DNA of 64,000 nucleotides from assembly GCF_945859685.1 (NCBI RefSeq), contig NC_079147.1, forward strand, positions 91,380,315-91,444,314, in the 5' to 3' direction. The notes below the pieces were generated by a model. The model saw nothing but the letters and a program-made list of their open reading frames with translations, made no database searches and had not been told where the DNA came from. How positions within the stretch are numbered: the first letter of the stretch is position 1; each line of letters starts with the position of its first letter. The DNA is from Eupeodes corollae (Eukaryota; Arthropoda; Insecta; Diptera; Syrphidae). A program made the translations under genes and the position numbers. Below are positions 57,403-64,000 of the stretch, piece by piece.

Positions 57403-57781
57403 TGAATCGAAATAATAAATGGCAACAAATTTTTCTTATTTAATTAATTCTAATTTATTAAATTTCAATAATGCAATGTCCAAAATAGTAAATTTAGATA
57501 TAATATGCCAAAATGATTACAATAATTTGCGGAGCTAAACAATTTTTGGTGTTACCGCGTTAGACAGCAAAGAGACAGAGTGAATTAGCTATCAAGTTCA
57601 GTATGTATCCAAATTGTAAGTATATGCATTGTACAAAAGAAATGAGAGCAAAAATCTGCATTGGCCGTTACAAGAAATTAGTGAATACAATTAAACAAAA
57701 ATTTTAAATGAAATATATAATAGACTAGGGTGAGTTGTTGATGTTTGGTTTTCAAGCTTCTCCGCAGCACATTTCAGAACA
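57403..57781 (-). mobile_element. BEL/Pao 3' LTR
   Basis: 379 bases, starting tgaatcgaaataat and ending catttcagaaca (plus-strand reading), bounded outside by agatt (57398-57402). By eye it is identical to the other LTR except that it lacks 7 bases in the ccgcg-ttagac stretch. Confidence 0.95.
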
Positions 57782-57782
57782 T

Positions 57783-60700
57783 TCAGCCCCCCCTGGAAGA
57801 CTCCGGTCTTTCAGTGATAGGAAGTGGAGCTACCTTAGATATTGGACGAGTGTAGTTGCCAAAATTCGTGTGAACAGTGACGACTCTGACTTCACCATCA
57901 TTTCCAGGATGTATTTGCGAGATACGACCAATAATCCATTTGGAGGGTGGCAGGTTTGGCTCTTTGAGAAGAACGATATCGTTAACTTGAAGATTCAATT
58001 TAAGTTTTTGCCACTTTGGTCTATGTTGAAGGGATGTCAGATATTCCTGATGCCATCGCTTCCAAAAGCCTTGGAGTAAAGTCTGTAAAGCAAACCAATT
58101 AGTTTTAATACAATTATTTGAAATATTTGATTGAGGAACTGCAACATATTGTTCCCCAATCATAAAATGTGATGGACTCAATGCAGTTGGTTCACTATCT
58201 GATACATGCCACATGGGACGCGAATTCAGCAGAGCTTCGATTTTTGCTAGTAACGTGTACATCTCTTCGTATGTCAACTTGTTCTCACCAATAACACGTT
58301 TGATGTGGGTCTTGACAGATTTTACACCTGCCTCCCATAAGCCTCCAAAATGTGGGGCTGCAGGAGGGATAAATTTCCAGCTTATGCCATCCCTTGACAG
58401 GTGATCAGCTACAATGGTGTTATGGTGTTGACTTCGAAGTTGATTATACATTTCATCCAGAGTTCGTTTCGCGCCGTGGAAGTTCGTACCATTATCGCTC
58501 CAAATTTCGCTGGGTTTACCGCGACGCGCAACAAATCGGTCTAAGGCTAACAAAAAAGCATTTGTCGAGAGGTCTCCAACTAGTTCGAGATGGATTCCCT
58601 TCGTAACAAAACAAACGAATAATGCTATGTACGATTTAACCAATTTAGCATTTCGTAATCGAGATGAACGCAACGTAATCGGACCGGCGTAGTCACATCC
58701 AACTTTACTAAATGGTCGTGAATAAACAACGCGATCAATTGGGAGATTGCCCATTAGTTGCTGTGAAGTTGTAACGCGTTGACGGAAACAAACGATACAT
58801 TTGTGTACAATTTTACGGATCAGATTTCTACACCCAAGAATATAAAAGTTCGCTTTTATTAAAGAAAAAGTTAATGTTACTCCCGAATGCAAATATTGGT
58901 TATGTTTATAAGTTACTATAAGAGTTGAAATGGGATGAGTTTTGCACAAAATTACAGGGTGTTTTTGGTCATAGCTTAAAGTTGATTGTTGAATACGACC
59001 TCCAACGCGAAGCACTCCAAAAGCATCGAGAAAAGGGCTTAACGACACAAGTTTATTTCTCTTTGATAAAGGCTTATTTCTCTTCAAAAGACCGATTTCG
59101 AACGAAAACAACGAATACTGCGCCTTTTTTATAATAACAATTTTAGCATGTAAAAGTTCTTTTGTAGACAAAGGTCCAACAGTTCGATATTTTTTGTCTC
59201 GTACATAATTACGTAAAAACCGGCGCACATATGCAACTACACGAATAATTTTATTCCAGTTAGATACATTTTTAATCAATGTATCTACAATAACTAGATC
59301 CATAATATTGTCTGTTTCTAAATAAGATACAAATACCTTTGTCTTGCCTCTAGGTAATTTTCTCTCTTCTAGCTCTTCTTTTGAAAATTCTTCTGGAACG
59401 GGAGGTGATGTAGGCCAAAAATGTCTGTCCAAGCTTAACCAATGAGATCCCTTCCACCACATCTCATTTGAACACAAATGCGATGGTGAAATACCACGAA
59501 AAGCAATATCTGCCGGGTTGCTGGCCGAGCGTACGTGATTCCACATCTTACGAGGTAATGAAGACAAAACCTCCGAGGTTCGATTGCCAATGAATACCGA
59601 CCATCTTTTTGGTACTGCTGACAACCAATGGAGAACTATAGATGAATCCGTCCAAGCAAAGATTTTAGATTCTTTCTCCTGTAAAGAAATCTGAATTTTA
59701 TTTATTAGACGGGTTAAAAGAAGAGCTCCACAGAGTTCAAGTCTGGGAAGCGAAAGTATTTTGATGGGTGCTACTTTAGTTTTAGCTGCTACCAAAGAAA
59801 CCGATACACTTTCATCTGGATTAACACTTCTGCAATAAACGACGGCTGCATAGGCGTCTAAAGAAGCATCGCAAAAGCCATGTAGTTCATAATTGTTTTT
59901 GTCCGACCACATTACTCTAGGGATACTTAAATTTTCAAGTTGATGAAGGTCTTGATGAATTAATGTCCAACGATCGACCAGATGCTCTGGAACTACTTCG
60001 TCCCAAGATAACTTTTCTTTCCAGAGGTTCTGCATTATTATTTTCACACCAACAACAACTGGGGCCAAAAATCCGATTGGGTCAAAAATTCTAGATGCTT
60101 CCGAAAGTATTCGACGTTTAGTGACAGTTTTGGATGTATCCAAGCGAACCTTATAAGAAAAACAGTCTCTCGATGGGCACCATTGCAATCCTAATAATTT
60201 AATTGAACTCGATTCCTCAAAATCAACTGGAGACAGCTCTCTTTGTTCCTCTGGTATTGACAAAAGCAAAGGCCAGCAGTTGGTTGTCCATTTTCTGAGA
60301 TGGAAGCCAGCAGATTTTAATAATTCGACTAGTTCAGCTTGCAGCTTGATCACCTCATCGATAGAATCTGCCCCGGTCATTACGTCATCTACGTAAAAAT
60401 CGTTGAGGATAATCGACGAAGCAACAGGATGTGAAAGAGCGGATTCAAGTGCTACCTGTTGGAGGGAGCGAACTGCTAAAAAAGGTGCTGAAGTCGTGCC
60501 ATAAGTGACTGTAAGAAGGCGATAATGTTTGACTGGACCTTCAGGTGATTCCCGCCATAATATCCTTTGAAAATCAGAATGCTTAGGAGACACCCATATC
60601 TGACGATACATTTTCTCTATATCTCCCGATATTGTGTATTTGTGTCGTCGAAATCTTAGGCATATCGAAAATATATCACGCTGAATTGTAGGACCTACGA

Positions 60701-62665
60701 GAAGACATTCGTTTAATGACATACTACTGTAACTTTTGGCTGAACCGTCAAAAACCACCCTTATTTTAGTTGTGCTACTATCGCTCTTAAATACAGCATG
60801 ATGGGGTAAGTAGTAACACCTGTTGTTATCAACTGCAATCTCATTCGGTGGCACCTCTTTCATATGTCCTAATTCCAAGTATTCGTTCATAAACTTTGAA
60901 TATTGACTTTTTAAATCAGGATTCGATGCGAATTTTCTTTCAATTGACTGCAGACGATTGAAAGCAACTGAAAAAGAGTTTCCAAAAAAAGTCCTTTGAT
61001 TGGGCTTGAAAGGCAATTCCACCATAAATTTTCCATCAGAATGACGAATGTGAGTATTCACAAAACTGTCTTCAGCTTGTTGTTCTTCTAAAGAAAGAAC
61101 AGGTACATTAGAAACTTCTTCTAATCTCCAAAACCTCTCGAGGTCAAAGTCTTGGCTGAAATCTAACTGGGTACAGAATGTAACAAGTCCAGAAGTATTC
61201 TGATTAAATTGACCAACTACAACCCAACCAAAAATAGTAGGAATCCTTTCCGGTACTTGATGCTCTGCTGGGGTTGCAGGGCCAGTTATGATGCTGAACA
61301 CCTTATCTGCACCAATCAAAATATCAATTTCACCAGGCTCTTTGAAAGTTGGATCTGCTAGATCGAATGATAGACGACTTGAATCAATGTTAACTATGGA
61401 ACACGAAGGTAATACTGAAGTAAGTTTTGAAATTATGAAACAATCAACTTCAACGAAACTAGAGTTAAATCGAGAGTGAAGATTGGCGGTAACTAAACCA
61501 TTAGTTACACCAGCTGAAGTTGATGCAATTCCAGATATTGGAATTCGAGATCGTTTGCGTTTAAGGCCCAGGCGTTGAACAGCATGTTCGGTTATAAACG
61601 AAACCTGAGAACCTGTATCGAGCAAAAGGCGTATGGTTTGAAAAAATCCCTGGCTATCTTGAATCTTAACAATTGCTGTGGGAAGAATTGTATGAGACGG
61701 ACGAGAAGATTCAAGCGAATGATTGGAAACAATCGGAGGATTTGGAAGAGATGTTGTATTATTACTTTGAAGGTCATTAGAAGAAGAATGTTCAGTTGCT
61801 GGATTGTGTGTAGGATGAACCAGTGAGTGATGACGCGCCTTGCATGTTTTACACCGAAAGTTTGACCGACATTTATACGAACCATGACCTTGACGGAGAC
61901 AGTTAAAACAAATTGAATGTTTTTTGACAAACTCACGACGAGAAACGACATCGAGACTAATGAAATCCGTACATTGAGGTAAGATGTGACCACCATGACA
62001 TTTAGGGCAATTTTGTGTTGATTCCACTAAATGTGACCGAACTGGTGTAATGGTTTTCTTTCTTGTTGTGGTTAGTGAAGTACACGCCTCTAAATTACTA
62101 CACCTAGTCTGTAAGAAGGTCAAAAACTGATCTATTGTAGCGTCTTCTTGTGCTCCCAAGTTATCAGCCCACGCCTGTCGTGTGTCTGGATCGACCTTTT
62201 GCAATAGCAAATATATTAGCCACGGATCGCGATTATTAGATTGTAATGCATTTAACCCTCGGATGACCTCATCTGCACCATCTGTTATCTTACGGAGTAC
62301 CTGAATGTTTTCAGAATTAGACGAAGGTAACGAAAGAAAAGATTCAACAAAGGACTGAACAATGAGATTCTTTTTTTCGTATCTTGCTTCTAGCCTATCC
62401 CATGCCGCAACATAATTTTTTTCTGAACACCGCATGTGTTTAAGTAAACCCGAAGCACCACCGCGCAGAAACGACTTAAGGTATTGAAACTTTTGAGCAC
62501 CGCTCAGGTTAGTGTTCCGATCAACCGAACTCAAAAAAAGATCTTTAAACTCAGGCCAGTCTTCATACTTTCCATCAAAAATAGCAATATAAGCTGTAGG
62601 CAGCTTAACCGATGATTTTTGTGTCGCGGAGTTTAAAGTTTTTAAAAAAGAAGTCTGTTGATCTG
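57783..62665 (-). CDS. BEL/Pao Gag-Pol polyprotein (main frame)
   Basis: The main frame is open over at least 1,583 codons (counted from 62534) and stays open upstream to about 62690. Domains counted from 62534: Gag capsid-like region 1-145; three Cys/His knuckles (CPKCHGGH 176-183, CFNCLRQGH 209-217, CKTCKARHH 228-236); protease with LLDTGSQ (DTG 306-308); RT with GDIEKMYRQ (D638) and YVDD 714-717; RNase H with FCDAS (D889) and WTDSS (D963); integrase zinc part H1211, H1216, C1246, C1249; integrase core D1281, D1347, E1401; C-terminal chromatin/DNA-binding-type domain about 1475-1570. All catalytic residues I can check are present. The frame ends in SSRGG right at the purine tract of the 3' LTR. 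The true Gag start lies in another frame (see next entry). Confidence 0.9.
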
Positions 62666-62932
62666 CTAATTTTTTGTAAAAATTGAATGTGTTTTTAAAT
62701 ATTTTTCTTCGTATTCTTCAAATTCAAGACCCGGGTCAACAAAGTTTGCATCATCGCAAAACTCACATAATTCATGATTTAGAGACAAGAAATCTAACCA
62801 AGCTTGGTGAAGCCTTTCTAACCGAATCTCAAGTTCAGCAAGAGTAATGTCAACTGGCAGCGACTCTGCATACTGTGCTGCACGTGTCAGGGTACCTTTA
62901 GCGTAACCACGTTTAACTTTGATCGCATTCAT
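62666..62932 (-). CDS. BEL/Pao Gag N-terminal frame
   Basis: 88 residues starting MNAIKVKRGYAKG, helical and charged (LAELEIRLERLHQAWLDF; EFEEYEEKYLK), as expected for the Gag N terminus of BEL elements. It is offset by one base from the main frame, and the shift lies in an A-rich run near 62690. This could be a single-base mutation or sequencing error in a homopolymer, or less likely a programmed shift. BEL/Pao elements usually have one continuous frame, so the copy is probably defective at this point. Confidence 0.8.
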   Translation of the reverse strand: MNAIKVKRGYAKGTLTRAAQYAESLPVDITLAELEIRLERLHQAWLDFLSLNHELCEFCDDANFVDPGLEFEEYEEKYLKTHSIFTKN

Positions 62933-63296
62933 ATTTGTTATTTAATTAATTTAGAATAACGAAATGGCAAGCAATGTTAATATTTTGTCACGTGTTTAAT
63001 TTCTTCTTTGTTCTATGCGCGCTTAACACTCAATAAATCGTCTCATAGTTTATACATATATATATTATATATATACAATATTATACACCACATAAATTTT
63101 AAGATTCTAGCATGTATTAAAAAAAATCATTCCTTCATATCACCATCAATTGCCATATGCAACGATTAAGTGCAGCTTTTATAATGATTAATTTAATTGT
63201 AGCTCAATTAAAAGTCTTACCACGATCACGTATCACAAATGTCCAAGAAAAAACGAAAAAATTGTTTAAGAGATCCGACCACGAAGGACCATAAAA
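62933..63296 (-). other. BEL/Pao 5' leader
   Basis: Untranslated A+T-rich leader between the 5' LTR and Gag, including a tatatata block near 63053-63075 and the primer-binding-like site at its outer edge. Confidence 0.7.
63272..63291 (-). other. Primer-binding-like site
   Basis: On the minus strand tggtccttcgtggtcggatc starts 5 bases inside the 5' LTR. The first 10 bases (tggtccttcg) complement the 3' end of a Tyr-type tRNA (acceptor ending cgaagga plus CCA); the remainder matches less well. The primer tRNA identity is tentative. Confidence 0.5.
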
Positions 63297-63682
63297 TGAA
63301 TCGAAATAATAAATGGCAACAAATTTTTCTTATTTAATTAATTCTAATTTATTAAATTTCAATAATGCAATGTCCAAAATAGTAAATTTAGATATAATAT
63401 GCCAAAATGATTACAATAATTTGCGGAGCTAAACAATTTTTGGTGTTACCGCGATGATGGTTAGACAGCAAAGAGACAGAGTGAATTAGCTATCAAGTTC
63501 AGTATGTATCCAAATTGTAAGTATATGCATTGTACAAAAGAAATGAGAGCAAAAATCTGCATTGGCCGTTACAAGAAATTAGTGAATACAATTAAACAAA
63601 AATTTTAAATGAAATATATAATAGACTAGGGTGAGTTGTTGATGTTTGGTTTTCAAGCTTCTCCGCAGCACATTTCAGAACA
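63297..63682 (-). mobile_element. BEL/Pao 5' LTR
   Basis: 386 bases; same sequence as 57403-57781 plus 7 extra bases (an atgatgg-type stretch after ccgcg). Followed by agatt (63683-63687). Confidence 0.95.
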
Positions 63683-63687
63683 AGATT

Positions 63688-64000
63688 AAAGGACGATATA
63701 CGCAAAACCATTCCTGATACCTGGGGCTGCGGAATAAAAGAAAATGGCTGGATGACAAAACAAACATTCTACGAATATATTTCAAAGGTGTTTTACCCCT
63801 TTTTGACTCAAGAAAAAATAAAACTACCAATAATACTCTTTGTTGATGGACATAGCACACATCTTACACTCCAAGTAAGCCAGCTATGTGTCAAACTTGG
63901 CATTATCCTGATAGCTCTTTATCCCAACTCTACACGCATTTTGCAACCTGCAGATGTTTCAGCTTTCAAACCCCTGAAAAACGCCTGGAACAATGGAGTA
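63688..64000 (+). pseudogene. pogo/Tigger-like transposase, C-terminal part (cut by window end)
   Basis: Open frame continuing the N-terminal part after removal of the BEL/Pao element: DDIRKTIPDTWGCG, ENGWMTKQTFYEYISK, ILFVDGHSTHLTL (second catalytic Asp), LIALYPNSTRILQPADVSAF (third Asp, about 35 residues after the second) and KPLKNAWNNGV at the window end. No stop in this part, so before the BEL/Pao insertion the only visible defect was the early TAA. Confidence 0.85.

Larger units (their letters stand above)
57403..63682 (-). mobile_element. BEL/Pao LTR retrotransposon, young copy
   Basis: 6,280 bases. LTRs of 379 and 386 bases, a 5-base target duplication agatt (57398-57402 and 63683-63687), a primer-binding-like site next to the 5' LTR, a G-run purine tract next to the 3' LTR, and Gag-Pol on the minus strand. 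The 5-base duplication and the Pol order (protease, RT, RNase H, integrase) are those of BEL/Pao. It inserted into the pogo-like transposase. Near-identity of the LTRs marks a recent insertion. Confidence 0.95.
56175..64000 (+). mobile_element. pogo/Tigger-like transposon, interrupted, right end outside window
   Basis: The left end is placed at a TA followed by caattattggcaccc. A motif cluster fills the left 500 bases, and the transposase frame follows from 56708. The BEL/Pao element (57403-63682) with its agatt target duplication splits it, and the transposase resumes at 63688 to the window edge. The right terminus is not in view, so the boundary and target duplication cannot be checked. Confidence 0.65.

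Overview
This looks like a window of a large, A+T-rich, transposon-crowded insect genome, most likely a fly. The evidence is the mixture present together: BEL/Pao, RTE-like and Jockey/CR1-like retroelements, mariner, Tc1, pogo and Transib-type DNA transposons, an Asp-tRNA-derived SINE, intron-bearing short genes and long A+T-rich spacers. No bacterial gene organisation is seen. The species cannot be named from the sequence. A 200-base run of N (39103-39302) is an assembly gap.

Layout. 1-14 kb: A+T-rich spacer with a pair of 342-bp direct repeats, a degenerate 5' piece of the RTE-like LINE, the first SINE, a Jockey/CR1-type remnant and a LOA/R1-type RNase H remnant. 14-16.4 kb: a broken Myb/SANT-like gene on the minus strand facing a possible 3' exon on the plus strand, then a copy of an A+T-rich repeat called R here. 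16.4-22 kb: three decayed mariner copies and a second SINE. 23.2-28.6 kb: two R copies in opposite orientation flank a small predicted two-exon gene and a SINE; a LINE has split the left R arm. 30-39 kb: a mosaic in which RTE-like and Jockey-like elements have inserted into one another. 39.3-42.3 kb: a CR1/Jockey-type LINE whose start is lost in the gap. 43.6-45.1 kb: a mariner with a nearly complete transposase frame, sitting between 84-bp direct repeats.

45.4-54.2 kb is a set of nested insertions. A Tc1-like transposon with paired repeats at each end (45368-54229) has been split by a Transib-like element (46079-50502, 5-bp target duplication) and by an RTE-like LINE (50993-53908). The Transib element has in turn been split by a second RTE-like LINE (46244-49192). 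Target duplications are readable at these insertions, so the order of events can be inferred.

55.5-64 kb: a region that may be the 5' part of a host gene (imperfect tandem repeats, a CAG-type repeat, a small poly-alanine ORF), then a pogo/Tigger-like element. Its transposase frame is interrupted by a nearly intact, very young BEL/Pao LTR retrotransposon (57403-63682) whose two LTRs differ, by eye, by one 7-base indel.

Functional outlook: almost every coding region belongs to a mobile element and most are broken. The most intact is the BEL/Pao Gag-Pol. Reverse transcriptase from relatives of the RTE-like LINE could in principle serve the SINE, because the two share their 3' end. The least explained items are the R repeat family with its enclosed small gene, the 333-bp insertion at 21442-21776, and the recombination-signal-like ends of the Transib remnant.
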